From Yponomeuta sedellus (lineage: Eukaryota > Arthropoda > Insecta > Lepidoptera > Yponomeutidae), in the NCBI GenBank assembly GCA_934045075.1, contig OW203723.1, positions 24,455,615 to 24,519,614 of the forward strand: a stretch of DNA of 64,000 bases, given 5' to 3'. Below the pieces are notes generated by a model. That model saw nothing but the letters and a program-made list of their open reading frames with translations, had not been told where the DNA came from and searched no databases. Position numbers and translations under genes: made by a program. This document shows positions 10,016-19,870 of the stretch, in pieces (positions within the stretch are counted from its first letter, which is position 1; each line of letters opens with the position of its first letter).

Positions 10016-10118
10016 GCGTGGGGATTATGGGCATTACCTCCTATGATAGCACAACATGGCGCTCTTTAGGGGAGGGCAATGTCCAGCAGTGGACTTGTAT
10101 AGCCTGACGACGACGACA
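10016..10118 (+). mobile_element. SINE-R fragment (RTE-tailed SINE)
   Basis: GCGTGGGGATTATGGGCATT, then the RTE-type 3' end GGGAGGGCAATGTCCAGCAG and a (GAC)n tail. The full-length form is at 36514-36781. Confidence 0.75.
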
Positions 10119-10170
10119 AAATTGTTATTTAGATTATTCAAGTCTAATATTTGAACACCTTAACCTGTAG

Positions 10171-10375
10171 CCTCCTAAGTCCTGGCGTCCCAGAAATAGG
10201 ACAACTCGAATAACTTTCCTTATTCACACCCACTTTAGTAGGAAGTTAGGAATTCTTACTATTCCACGTGCAATAATTTCCTTACAATTTTTTGGACAAC
10301 AAGAAGCAAAAGCTCATCAAAATCTACGTAGTTTTAGAAGACTTGAAGTAACTGTTACCTCCAGGACTTAGGAGG
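10171..10375. mobile_element. MITE, family G (205 bp)
   Basis: Terminal inverted repeats CCTCCTAAGTCCTGG and CCAGGACTTAGGAGG. A second, diverged copy is at 28744-28955, sharing the termini and a CTACGTAGTTTTAGAAG-like inner block in reverse orientation. Non-coding. Confidence 0.75.
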
Positions 10376-10404
10376 GTAGTGCGTGTATGTTCTTTTAATA
10401 AAAA

Positions 10405-10567
10405 CTAGCCTAACATCGATTCTTTAAGGTTTCTATTTTTCTCTGTCTGTAAAAACCATCCTCGTAGTTCAAGGAATATTCTAAAAAAAGAATTCGCAAA
10501 ATCGGTTCAGCTGCTCTCGAGATTTGCGCTTACAAACACATTCAACGATTCATTTTTATATTATAGA
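10405..10567 (-). mobile_element. mini-Helitron
   Basis: On the minus strand it begins TCTATAATATAAAAATGAAT and ends in CTAG followed by T. It shares the GAGAGCAGCTGAACCGATTT block with 4570-4760. The 5' flank is C rather than A, so that edge may have changed. Confidence 0.7.
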
Positions 10568-10569
10568 GG

Positions 10570-10699
10570 AAGAAGATTACTGGCGGCGTCCAAGGCACCT
10601 TCACTCACACTTGATGCGTGAAGGGACCGCTCGGACTCTGCAGTGCCTGGGACATTGTTTTAGATAGTGTAAGCTTGCCCACTAATATATTTACCAAGC
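10570..10699 (+). repeat. dispersed repeat fragment
   Basis: The CAAGGCACCTTCACTCACAC and GTGTAAGCTTGCCCA blocks resemble pieces at 55450-55530, 58765-58830 and 63035-63070. The family is not identified. Confidence 0.4.
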
Positions 10700-10709
10700 A
10701 AATATAATG

Positions 10710-11080
10710 CCTCTAAATAGGTTTTTAAATTTGTCCTTAGCACGGGTTAGAGCATTAAAAATAAAAATAGTATAATAATTTGGGTACAGTGATATCGTTC
10801 CGATGTAAAACCTAACTGCAAAGTAGGTAGTCGGGGCTGTAAGTGATGCAATTTGCTTAAGCCAGATGTCGCTGCCTGTACGTAATACAGAGAATAGTGT
10901 AAAGAGGGTCGAAATTTCACAGATGCCGTGAGTCGCCCATTGGCTCAATTGGTAGAGCGCTGGCACGGATAGCCAGAGGTTGCGGGTTCGAATCCCGGCA
11001 TGGGTGACATTTTTAGCCTCTAAATAGGTTTTTAAATTTGTCCTTAGCACGGGTTAGTGCATTAAAAATAAAAATAGTGT
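10710..11080 (+). mobile_element. SINE-T head-to-tail dimer (truncated unit plus full unit)
   Basis: A partial tail (CTCTAAATAGGTTTTTAAA to TAAAAATAAAAATAGTATAA) is joined directly to the head (GGGTACAGTGATATCGTTCC) of a full unit with tRNA part and tail. A perfect 10-bp target duplication AAATATAATG brackets the whole (10700-10709 and 11081-11090), so both units arrived together. Confidence 0.9.
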
Positions 11081-11090
11081 AAATATAATG

Positions 11091-11430
11091 GTTTTTTATG
11101 TAGCCTATAAACGTCCCACTGCATCACACGGCCTTTTTTTAGAGGGAGATTATTAGCTTAATTACCACGCGTGCCCCCAGCAGATTGGCAATTTCAACAC
11201 TGATTTGAATACCTCACACTCAGTTTTCCTCACATCTGCACTCTGGAGGACCTAACAGAGGTCAACGCTGCTGCAATTGCAGTAGCCAACTATTGGGTAG
11301 GAAAAAATATATAAACTCGTCGAATCGCTGACACGAAAAGAAGAAGAAGAAGTTTTCCTCACGATGTCATCTTTCACAGTTAGCGAGTGGTATTGCTACT
11401 ATAACTTCACAAATGTACATACCGTCCCCG
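11091..11430 (+). repeat. dispersed repeat (family H)
   Basis: Contains GTAGCCTATAAACGTCCCAC, ACCACGCGTGCCCCCAGCAG and TTTTCCTCACGATGTCATC. Related copies are at 29165, 34433, 46320, 54240 and 62815 (inverse). It is a non-coding element of unknown class. Confidence 0.55.
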
Positions 11431-11779
11431 TAGAGCGGAAACTCACCAAGTCGACTTAAGGAGAAAATGAGCGTTTAGTAGCATTAGGATCGCATTTTTT
11501 TTCTCTACATTTCTGTCTAACCAGTTTTTTGAAAGGAGCCATAGTTCCAAATTTAAAAACTTCAAAAACTAACTAATTGCAATGTTTTACAGCCACATTG
11601 AAAGGAACAATTAATTAAATGTACTTAATTATTTTATGCCTACCAAAAGTACAGTCTCGTCGTCACCTAAGCCACTTTAGTTAGTTTTGGCATAGACCAA
11701 AAATACCTTTTTGGTCTAGCTAAAGGTTTTAGCTAAAACTTATAACATCATATTTAGAAGGGAGAGTTCAAAGAGCTGA
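11431..11779. other. no gene recognised; one small hairpin
   Basis: AT-rich spacer. AGACCAAAAATACCTTTTTGGTCT near 11695 is a short inverted repeat. It runs into the truncated LINE-A that begins near 11780. Confidence 0.35.
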
Positions 11780-12950
11780 TATAAATAAATAGAACTAAAT
11801 CTTCAGGGTCAGAGGTGGCCACAGGATCGATATTGGGGCCGTTCCTCTTCCTCGTATATGTAAATGATTTGCCGTTCATGGTTCAAAATGTGTCAGAGAT
11901 AGTGTTATTTGCAGATGACACATTACTTATGTTTAAAATTAAGAGACAAAAGAATGACTTCGACAATACAAATAATGCTCTCTCTCGGCTGCTAAATTGG
12001 TTTACTTCTAATAAATTACTATTAAATTCAAAAAAGATAAAATGTATAAAGTTCACACTTCCAAATGTCAAAACGGTTGATAGCAATGTTATATTGGGGA
12101 ATAACAATTTAGAACTTGTGAATGAAACTGTATTTTTAGGTATCACAATGGATCAAAGCTTCAATGTGGTCCACATATAGAAAAAGAAAATGCAAATAGG
12201 CTTAGTTCAGCAGCATAATTATGCAGTTAAAAGATTTAGGGAACTTACTGACGTCGCAACTGCAAGGTTTGTTTATTTTAATAACTTCCATAGTGTTATG
12301 TCCTATGGCATACTTCTGTGGGGACGGGCAGCAGACATTAAGACCATCTTTGTCTTGCAGAAGAGAGCAATCACATTCATTTATAAGCTAGGCAGTAGAG
12401 ATTCGTTAAGAGATTTCTTTAAAGAAACTAACATTCTGACAGTTGCCAGTCAGTATGTCTATAAAACATTACGTTAACGTATGTCAACGTATCGAGTACG
12501 TCAGGAAAAATACCAGTAACTTTAAAACTTTAAGTAGCCAATACAATGTAAAACTACTTAGAAATAAACATAAACTTTTGTTTCCTATATTTAGGCTGGT
12601 AAAGGTTAATACGTCCTTCATGGGGCATTGTATACGCTTCTATAATAAAATCCCCGAAGATGTATTAAGCTTACCTGAAACGCGGTTCAAAAAATGTTAA
12701 ACAAACTTTGTGCCAAAAGGGCTTCTATAACATAAACGATTATTTAGATGACAATGATGTCTGGAATTACAGATAATGCATGAGTTTTATGTTTTATAAT
12801 AAATATTTAAACTTTGTTAATTAAGAACTTTGTTCATTTTTTCTTCAAAATGATCTAGATTTTGAAATGGACACCCAGTTTAAATTGTAACGTTCACTAA
12901 GCCGCAGTTTCTGCGCTACTTTGAATAAAACCTTTTCATTTTATTTTGCT
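11780..12950 (+). mobile_element. LINE-A, 5'-truncated, with reverse transcriptase remnant
   Basis: Reads the palm of a non-LTR reverse transcriptase: GSILGPFLFLVYVNDLP, then LFADDTLLM (the catalytic Asp pair), LLNSKKIKCIKF and VFLGITMD. The C-terminal part follows (FYNKIPEDVLSLPETRFK, KGFYNINDYLDDNDVW). The frame is broken by an in-frame TAG at 12178 and a frameshift near 12470, so it is dead. The 3' end GAATAAAACCTTTTC recurs at 3381, 8887, 14747 and 44074. It looks like a Jockey/CR1-type LINE, inferred from the motif context only. Confidence 0.85.
11815..12777 (+). pseudogene. LINE-A reverse transcriptase pseudogene
   Basis: The coding remnant within the element: residues GSILGPFLF to ADDTLLM are reverse transcriptase motifs from the middle of the domain. 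The stop at 12178-12180 is in the same frame as the continuation at 12190. A +1 shift is needed before the segment starting near 12470, and another near 12690 to reach the natural end DDNDVWNYR at 12777. The endonuclease and the N-terminal half of the reverse transcriptase are missing. Confidence 0.8.
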
Positions 12951-13531
12951 TCTCTTCCTACTGTTAAATTCACCAACAAGTGAATCAAGTTGATAGACTG
13001 GCTGAGCCCGATGTTAATGAAAACGATGAAGAAGACATTTAGCTATTGTTCTTTGTTATGGTCATTTATGAAACTTTTTGTACTTTTTCCTTTTTGAATA
13101 AAGTTTTGAAAGTTTTTTGTAGTGTTTTCTTCTTTGGTTCGCAAAAAACAAATTTAGTTAGTTATGTCCGAGACTGTTATGCATTTCCAGAGACTAGTTG
13201 TAAATTCACTAAAACGAGTTACTTCTGCTTATAATAGTCAAATCTGGGTAGAAATTAACTAACTTTAGGTAGAAAATCACTAACTCGGGATTAAGATCAA
13301 ATATTAAAGGGAAAAACTGTTTATCCATCATAACTTTTAAATTGATGTAAATTTATACCTATAAGTCATATCAAACAATGCTCTGTTGTAGTAAAAATGC
13401 ATTAAGACAATAACATTCAAAATATCTCCTGTATAACAGACGCTAGATTTTTTTTTCGTTTTCAAAACTTTGAACGTCGATTTCTCGAAACGGTGTTTTT
13501 CGAGTTGGTGAGTTTCCGCCCTACGGGGACG
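12951..13531. other. no recognisable feature
   Basis: AT-rich spacer. An ORF of 62 codons at 13046-13234 has no family resemblance. Confidence 0.35.
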
Positions 13532-13716
13532 ATACATACATACATACATACATACATACATACATACATACATACATACATACATACATACATACATACA
13601 TACATACATACATACATACATACATACATACATACATACATACATACATACATACATACATACATACATACATACATACATACATACATACATACATACA
13701 TACATACATACATACA
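13532..13716. repeat. (ATAC)n microsatellite, about 46 copies
   Basis: Uninterrupted CATA/TATG tetranucleotide run of about 185 bp. It adjoins the 3' end of a minus-strand LINE-C, whose other copy (27770) has a much shorter ACATACATTACAT tail. It is probably the expanded LINE tail. The period is not a multiple of three, yet every frame is open, so long artefact ORFs appear on both strands. Confidence 0.95.
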
Positions 13717-13955
13717 CAACCTAACGCATGTATCCCAGAGGGGTAGACAGAGACCAGGGACTGCCACTTGCCACGATCCTGACAGATCACTTTCGCTTCA
13801 TCAACGTTCATAAGTCGTTGCATGCACGCACGCCGGCTCCGGGTACTTTTTATCTTCCCTTTACTAGTACATCCCCTATTTTGTCGATGTATGTCCGCCT
13901 GGCACGTCCCTTACGAGCCCTTCCACTCACATTCCCAATATATATTTGTAAATAA
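13717..13955 (-). mobile_element. LINE-C ORF2 C-terminus
   Basis: The minus strand encodes LMNVDEAKVICQDRGKWQSL followed by a VSVYPSGIHA tail and a stop shortly after. The same tail is at 27770-28022 and 62262-62495. It is 5'-truncated, with the tail running into the ATAC microsatellite. Confidence 0.75.
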
Positions 13956-14474
13956 ATGTACATACGTAAAAACAAAGTCATTGGTATATTCCTGTACTAG
14001 GAATCGAACCTGGGGCTCTCGCTTCCTCGCTCACCCGCACAAGATACAATATTGTATCTTATCTTTGTCTGATTGATCGATATGTACAAAGTTTAATGTA
14101 TACAGAATTGAATTGGCGGCCTTGAGCGAGATAAAATGTGGACGGACGGAACTCTAGAATATTTGAATGCGAAATTAATTGCGTAAAAACAGGATTCTGA
14201 TTTCGTCAATGTATCTCCGGCCATGAGTATGTAATAAATATCTTTCGCATAATATCCTATCTATTCTCTAAGAATACTGCGTGCTTGAGAGAAGTGTCTC
14301 ATTGTAAACAATTTAAGCGGTTGGAGCTATATGGAGTAGGTACGCTTGCCTCATATGTAAGAGCTCATTGGTTCGAATTCGGCTTATATCGTTGAGTTAC
14401 TTTTTTTACTTAGATAATATGATTATAATTAATAGTATTTCAGTAACTAGCACTGGCTAACCATGAACGAAAAC
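13956..14474. other. spacer with two tRNA-like SINE traces
   Basis: AGGAATCGAACCTGGGGCTC near 14000 (inverse B box) and CATTGGTTCGAATTCGGC near 14368 (B box) look like eroded SINE pieces. Otherwise nothing is recognised. Confidence 0.4.
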
Positions 14475-14486
14475 ATCTTGAGGAAA

Positions 14487-14669
14487 TTTAAAAACCTATT
14501 TAGAGGCTAAAAATTTCACCCATGCCGGGATTCGAACCCGCAACCTCTGGCTATCCGTGCCAGAGGTTGCGGGTTCGAATCCCGGCATGAGTGAAATTTT
14601 TAGCCTCTAAATAGGTTTTTAAATTTGTTCCTTAGCACGGGTTAGTGCATTAAAAATAAAAATAGTATA
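14487..14669 (+). mobile_element. SINE-T snap-back copy
   Basis: An antisense half (TTTAAAAACCTATTTAGAGG through the inverse B box) meets the sense half at CTGGCTATCCGTGCCAG, forming a near-perfect hairpin with arms of about 80 bp. The sense side continues to the full TTAGTGCATTAAAAATAAA tail. A 12-bp target duplication ATCTTGAGGAAA at 14475-14486 and 14670-14681 shows a single insertion event. Confidence 0.9.
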
Positions 14670-14746
14670 ATCTTGAGGAAACCTGAGAAACTATCTCTCT
14701 GAAAGAGTGCCCGTCAATGCTACATAAAAAATGGAGTCTGTTTGGA

Positions 14747-14803
14747 AGTAAAATGAAAAGGTTTTATTCAAAGTAGCGCAGAAACTGCGGCTTAACGAAC
14801 CTT
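14747..14803 (-). mobile_element. LINE-A 3' end
   Basis: Inverse of GAATAAAACCTTTTCATTTT, preceded by the CGCAGTTTCTGCGCTACTTT block. Confidence 0.75.
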
Positions 14804-15519
14804 ATAGGTCCTACTATGTGCCCAATGAATGTTTACGAAATGTCATACTCTCTGTACCCTACATTACTCTACATTAGGAAACAACTCCTAAAAATCTTTA
14901 TACAACTATTTATTTAAATACAAGGCAGTTGACGACCTAGGTACAGTACTACACATCATAAAAGTCCCTTCGAGAATCTACGTTCGCGCAGACTAGGAAG
15001 AAGTGTAACGAAAGTACCCGAAGCTATAAGTACATTCAACATGGTCTTTAACCGATACGGTTAAGGTGCAGAATTGATTGCCGCAGTAGCGCTACCTATT
15101 TCGCTCACGCTAATATTGCCAAACTTATATTCACCTGCATCGATGACGTTGAATCAACCAATAGCAACAAAGGCGCGCGGCCTGCCATAAAATGAAACTA
15201 TCTGATTGGTCGATTACCTTGCCGCACATCCAAAATTTGGTCATCAGCGCAGGTACATCCGCGAGACTTATATCTTGTGTAGCACTGTACCATGTAATTA
15301 ATTGATCTTTTTGATTCAGGAAATAGCATCTGTGAATGTTGCTTAAATTATCTACTAAAAAAGTCATAAATGGGCTCTTATAAACGTTTTCCAGTATCTA
15401 CAAAGGTTTGCAATTCCCTTTACTCTTTACTTCAAATGACCATCCTGTAGACCCTCAGTAGTTTCCAGTAGTTCTTTTTGGGAGAAAAAAGGTCTGCGAT
15501 CGTATGGAATCGTAGGACC
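14804..15519. other. no gene supported
   Basis: A 78-codon minus-strand ORF at 15131-15367 contains no recognised domain and has no convincing splice context. The remainder is AT-rich spacer. Confidence 0.35.
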
Positions 15520-15625
15520 TATTTATAAACAGCGACGAATGAATGTTGATGGGACGAGAGTAGTTTGTCAGAATCATGGCAAGTGGCAAATGCTGGTCTC
15601 TACCTACCCCTCCGCTAAACTCACG
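15520..15625 (+). mobile_element. LINE-C C-terminal fragment, decayed
   Basis: Contains AATGAATGTTGATGGGACGA and GTCAGAATCATGGCAAGTGG, matching the LINE-C tail at 62400-62460, with several stops. Confidence 0.6.
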
Positions 15626-15691
15626 CCAGTACCAGGAGTGAGTTCACTTAACGTCTGTGTAATTTCCTTGTTTATGTACAATATTTCCTTG

Positions 15692-15775
15692 TTGGAGTAT
15701 GGCCTCATATTTCTGTGATGCAGGAAGAGACCCGTGCTCGTGAGCAGTGGGTACATATAAGGGTTGATATCGATC
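15692..15775 (+). mobile_element. SINE-5S 3' fragment
   Basis: GTTGGAGTATGGCCTCATA, GATGCAGGAAGAGACCCGTG and the terminal GGGTTGATATCGAT match the family 3' end. Confidence 0.65.
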
Positions 15776-15799
15776 AATGGGCAATAAAGGGATCTCTCT

Positions 15800-15925
15800 T
15801 TGTTTCTTTCGTCAGGCGTGTTTGTGTCCCACTGCTAGGTAAATACCTCCACCATGAGCTTCCACTCTTCCTTGTCTTGAGTAGTCATTTCCCACCCGGT
15901 CTAAAAGATTGGGAGGTCGTCTCTT
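15800..15925. repeat. dispersed repeat fragment
   Basis: GTGTCCCACTGCTAGGTAAA, then CTTCCACTCTTCCTTGTC and GGGAGGTCGTC. A related piece is at 58135-58245. Class unknown. Confidence 0.4.
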
Positions 15926-15998
15926 TATGTTATGAATTAATAAATAAGTTCCACATGACACAATCACTTGTTTTGGTCCCAAACTAATATACCCTGTT

Positions 15999-16195
15999 TT
16001 AAAAACCTATTTTAGAGGCTAAAAATTCCACCAATGCCGGGATTCGAACCCGCGACCTCTGGCTATCCGTGCCAGCGCTCTTTCCAACTGAGCGCTGGCA
16101 AAATTCCACCACTCTGATGGTGGAATTTTTAGCCTCTAAAATAGGTTTTTAAAATTGTCTTTAGCACGGGTTAATGCATTAAAAAAAATGTAATA
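15999..16195 (+). mobile_element. SINE-T snap-back copy
   Basis: The antisense part (TTTTAAAAACCTATTTTAGA to the inverse A box) is joined through a short sense tRNA segment to a sense tail ending in TTAATGCATTAAAAAAAATG. Imperfect flanking repeats (ATACCCTGT and ATATCCCTGT) may be the target duplication. Confidence 0.8.
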
Positions 16196-16303
16196 TGGTG
16201 CTATATCCCTGTGCTATGGAATCCAGGCCAGGGCATCCCATACATGGAAATACACCCAATAGTAATTAGTTGTGTGTGTCATATACCAATCGCTTTAAAC
16301 GAA

Positions 16304-16650
16304 TCGCTCGTAGCCGCCTGCCTGAGTGATCTTAAACGATCACGAGGTTAAGCAACACAGGGCGCGTTTGGCAGTGCATGGATGGGTAAACCGTCTATGA
16401 CTAACGCCAGTGGCATTTTTCCAGGCGGTTCCGTGCTTCGCAAAGCACGCTAAGCAGTTGGTGCCGGCTGCCGTCAATAGACGGCAATCGTTAAGAGGCC
16501 TTAGGGCGGCTTTTAAACCTCTGACAGTAAGACGTGCCGCTAGTCTTGCAAGCCTCCACTAATCCGGACTTGGCCCGTGTGGTGGAGTATGGCCTATACC
16601 TTTCTCAGGGAAGAGACCCGTGCCCTTCGGTGGGGACATAATGGGTTGAT
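16304..16650 (+). mobile_element. SINE-5S, full length
   Basis: The head CTGAGTGATCTTAAACGATC, GAGGTTAAGCAACACAGGGC and GTGCATGGATGGGTAAACCG matches the inner part of eukaryotic 5S rRNA, covering the A box, intermediate element and C box of its internal promoter. The body TGGTGCCGGCTGCCGTC, GGCCTTAGGGCGGC, CTTGCAAGCCTCCACTAATC follows. The 3' end is GTGGGGACATAATGGGTTGA. This is one of the best-preserved copies. Confidence 0.8.
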
Positions 16651-16782
16651 TTATAACATCATCAACCGATTATGTCTACAGTAGCCTTTACCTTGTCTAA
16701 GTATAATTATATACTCCTATCGTAACGAGGTATAGTCTACTGACTCGAGTTCAACCTTCATACATTTTGTTGCAAAATGGCA
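16651..16782. other. short spacer
   Basis: Nothing recognised. Confidence 0.3.
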
Positions 16783-16925
16783 CGCTATGTAAGGCTGGGG
16801 ACAAAAAAAAACCCCCAGGTCTTGGATGTTTACATGTTTGTGATGTCGTTGTTTCTGGTTCCCGCGACACAGGGTATCCTAGTGTGGGGCCAGAAGCAAT
16901 GTATGTGCCTGTATGTAAATGTAAT
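16783..16925 (+). mobile_element. SINE-U tail fragment
   Basis: GGCTGGGGACAAAAAAAAAC, GTTTACATGTTTGTGATGTC and GTATCCTAGTGTGGGGCCAG. Matching tails are at 17133-17280 and 25425-25556. Confidence 0.65.
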
Positions 16926-17132
16926 GTTACATTATAAGTGAGTATAGTTCGCGCCTGTATCTGAAAGACCATATGTTGTAGAGTGTACATTCTGGACCAA
17001 AAGTAGCTAAATTGCCCAACACCCGTCCAGTGATCAACTCCAACCCACCAACCGGCCTTGCGGTAACTTGCCACATCTACGATTATTATTATCATTGGAA
17101 TGTATTTCAAAACAAATACATCAGACGCATGT

Positions 17133-17280
17133 GTATGAAAGGGTTTGAACCCCGGCTGGGACAAAAATAGGTTCTCAGATGCTTACATGTTTGTGATGTC
17201 ACCGTTTCTCGTTCCCACGACTTAGGGTATCCTAGTGTGGGGCCAGAAGCAATGTATTTGCCTGTATGAAAATGTTACGC
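17133..17280 (+). mobile_element. SINE-U tail fragment
   Basis: Begins with a tRNA-like B box (GGGTTTGAACCCCGGCTGGG), followed by TTGTGATGTCACC and AGTGTGGGGCCAGAAGCAAT. Confidence 0.65.
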
Positions 17281-17428
17281 TCCAGGCTGACCTACGTCGA
17301 CCAATAAAGGATATATAATATATCCTGTAGGTCTCGTAATCGGCGAAGACGGAGTATTCCCGTACTGCTTACATTTGCAGCATGCTCGCCGTAAGTAATG
17401 TTGAAAGAGTAACGTGAGATCGTGAGAA
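17281..17428. other. short spacer
   Basis: Nothing recognised. Confidence 0.3.
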
Positions 17429-17439
17429 CTAACTTAGGA

Positions 17440-17780
17440 ATATTTTTAAAAACCTATTTAGAGGCTATAAATTCCACCCATGCCGGGATTCGAACCCGCG
17501 ACCTCTGGCTATCCGTGCCAGCGCTCTATCCAACTGAGCTAATGGGCAACTAACCGGCATCAGTGAAATTTCGAACCTCTTTAGAACATTCTCTGTAATA
17601 CGTACAGGCAGTGACATCTGGCTGAAGTAATTTGCATCACTTAGTTGCAGCCCCGAGTACCTACTTTGCAGTTAGGTTTTACAACGGAATAATATCGCTG
17701 TACCCACATGATTGTATAATTTTTAATGCACTAACCCGTGCTAAAGACAATTTTAAAAACCTATTTAGAGGCCAAAAATT
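17440..17780 (-). mobile_element. SINE-T, circularly permuted copy
   Basis: On the minus strand it starts within the CTCTAAATAGG tail of one unit, runs through TTAGCACGGGTTAGTGC, the head and the tRNA part, and stops at the next GGTTTTTAAA. It therefore begins and ends at the same family position. A perfect 11-bp target duplication CTAACTTAGGA flanks it (17429-17439, 17781-17791). Confidence 0.88.
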
Positions 17781-17787
17781 CTAACTT

Positions 17788-17936
17788 AGGACCAGTTTCT
17801 GAATTAAGATTTTCGTTAAGTAAATAGTTAGGTCACTGTAGTGCTGTCTCTTCAAATGTCCTAGGAAAGAGCGTGACAGAACATTACTCAGGCAAGTGTT
17901 TTCTTAGTGAAATTATCAATTCAGAAACCGTTAGGT
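17788..17936. mobile_element. fold-back MITE, family F
   Basis: Ends GGACCAGTTTCTGAATTAAG and AATTCAGAAACCGTTAGG pair as an inverted repeat. The centre carries TCCTAGGAAAGAGCGTGACA. It abuts the target duplication of the preceding SINE-T. Confidence 0.7.
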
Positions 17937-18227
17937 CACAGTTTTGTGACATTTTGAATGAAAACACTTTGATTTGATTACCATTAGTCTTAAATACCAT
18001 TAATTTTCGTGTTTGGATTAAGAATAAAATCAGTGCAAGGTTTACTTACTTAAAGATATTTATATTTAGTGATAATAATTTTTATTGCATAAACATTGAT
18101 AAGGATCCAGCCTAGGTTTAATGCTTATGTTATTTATTTACACGTTACAAAGTTGTAGTTGTCAAGATTTCTGTGTCACCTCACATGAACTACACGATTA
18201 GATCATTATTACATTAACGATTTTATT
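17937..18227. other. no recognisable feature
   Basis: AT-rich spacer. Confidence 0.3.
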
Positions 18228-19441
18228 AAAATGCACGCACTAAGAAGAATGCGATAAATACTCAAATAAATAATAAAAAGAAAATGAGTTCAATTATTTT
18301 CTTTTTCATTTAAAAACAGAATTCAAGAAATCCAACTGCTCGGTGAAAAATTTTCGCTGGACATAGGTACTATTTTATGGACATAGGTACTATTTTATTA
18401 AAAAGCACGCACTAAGAAGAATGCGATAAAGTTATTATTGAAATAAATAATAAAAAGAAAATGAGTTCAATTATTTTCTTTTTCATTTAAAAACAGAATT
18501 CAAGAAATCCAACTGCTCGGTGAAAAATTTTCGCTGGACATAGGTACTATTTTATGGACATAGGTACTATTTTATTAAAAAGCACGCACTAAGAAGAAAG
18601 CGATAAAGTTATTATTGAAATAAATAATAAAAAGAAAATGAGTTCAATTATTTTCTTTTTCATTTAAAAACAGAATTCAAGAAATCCAACTGCTCGGTGA
18701 AAAATTTTCGCTGGACATAGGTACTATTTTATGGACATAGGTACTATTTTATTAAATAGCACGCACTAAGAAGAAAGCGATAAAGTTATTATTGAAATAA
18801 ATAATAAAAAGAAAATGAGTTCAATTATTTTCTTTTTCATTTAAAAACAGAATTCAAGAAATCCAACTGCTCGGTGAAAAATTTTCGCTGGACATAGGTA
18901 CTATTTTATGGACATAGGTACTATTTTATTAAATAGCACGCACTAAGAAGAAAGCGATAAAGTTATTATTGAAATAAATAATGAAAAGAAAATGAGTTCA
19001 ATGATTTTCTTTTTCTCTTTCTTTTAAAAACAGAATTCAAGAAATCCAACTGCTTGGTGATTAATTTTCGCTGGACATACTATTTTATTAAAAAGCACAC
19101 ACTAAAGAAGAATGCGATAAAGTTGTAATTCTTCAAATAAATAATAAAAAGAAAATGAGTTCAATAATTTTCTTTATCTCTTTCTTTTAAAAACAGAATT
19201 CAAGAATTGATTGAGGGTAGTCTGAAACCTCATCAGCTGAAGATGCGAACCGGTGCCAGCCATCAGTTTTCTCGTGACCACGATGGTTGTAATGTCGTTG
19301 AAACGTCGAGTTAAAATAGCAATAAGTTACTACGCGATTAAGCCCCGAAAATATTCTATGTGTACAAGTCGCGAAAGTTTAAAATATGTTAGAATTCAAG
19401 AAATCCTGCTGCTTGGTGAAAAATTTTCGCTGGACACACTT
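18228..19441. repeat. 177-bp tandem array, six units
   Basis: Units start with GCACGCACTAAGAAGAA near 18233, 18405, 18582, 18759, 18936 and 19095. Spacing is 172, 177, 177, 177 and 159 bp. The middle units are almost identical, and the outer ones diverged. Each unit contains an internal 20-bp duplication (GGACATAGGTACTATTTTA). A different repeat (about 19206-19390) interrupts the last unit, whose end ACTGCTTGGTGAAAAATTTT reappears near 19408. Confidence 0.9.
19206..19390. repeat. dispersed repeat inserted in the tandem array
   Basis: ATCAGCTGAAGATGCGAACC, CATCAGTTTTCTCGTGACCA and GTAATGTCGTTGAAACGTCG lie between two parts of the last array unit. No coding capacity. Confidence 0.5.
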
Positions 19442-19722
19442 ACATAAGAACACGATATATATGGAAGAATTGCGTACCTCCTCCATTTTACGAAGTTGGT
19501 GGAAAACAAAAAGATATCCCATGTGACTCGAGACTACCTTCCAATAACTCTGCACTTCTCTTTACTTAAACAGGACGACGAGAAGAGCGTTGCAGAGCTT
19601 TCACACAACACATCCACATATCCCAGTTCTTAACTAGGATAGGTACCTACTATGTGCAATATTCACCCAGCAAGGATGTGATATACATGAAAATACACCT
19701 AGATTGCCACTTTTGTGAACAG
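19442..19722. other. no recognisable feature
   Basis: Spacer with no supported element. Confidence 0.3.
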
Positions 19723-19870
19723 TATTTCTTAATGATTCGCGATACTCATACATAGTTATATATTAAACGGATCAAATCGCGATTATTTATTAGGTAAAAC
19801 GTTGGGAAATAAGGTAATTAATTTTTCCTAATAAATAATCGCGATTTGACCCATTTAATATATAAAACTT
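19723..19870. mobile_element. hairpin element, family J
   Basis: Arms CGCGATTATTTATTAGG and CCTAATAAATAATCGCG, extended by TATATTAAACG and CATTTAATATATA, form a long inverted repeat. It is preceded by GTATTTCTTAATGATTCGCG. Family members are at 42837-43080 (with target duplication) and 58870-58995. Confidence 0.65.

Noticed and set aside
13337..13823. Long ORFs of MYVC or IHTY repeats on both strands
   Set aside because: They are translations of the ATAC microsatellite in several frames.
16304..16650. True 5S rRNA gene
   Set aside because: Only the internal promoter region resembles 5S. The sequence departs before and after it and continues into a shared 220-bp SINE body at many loci.
18228..19441. 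CRISPR array
   Set aside because: Units of 177 bp are directly tandem with no unique spacers, and the window is eukaryotic.
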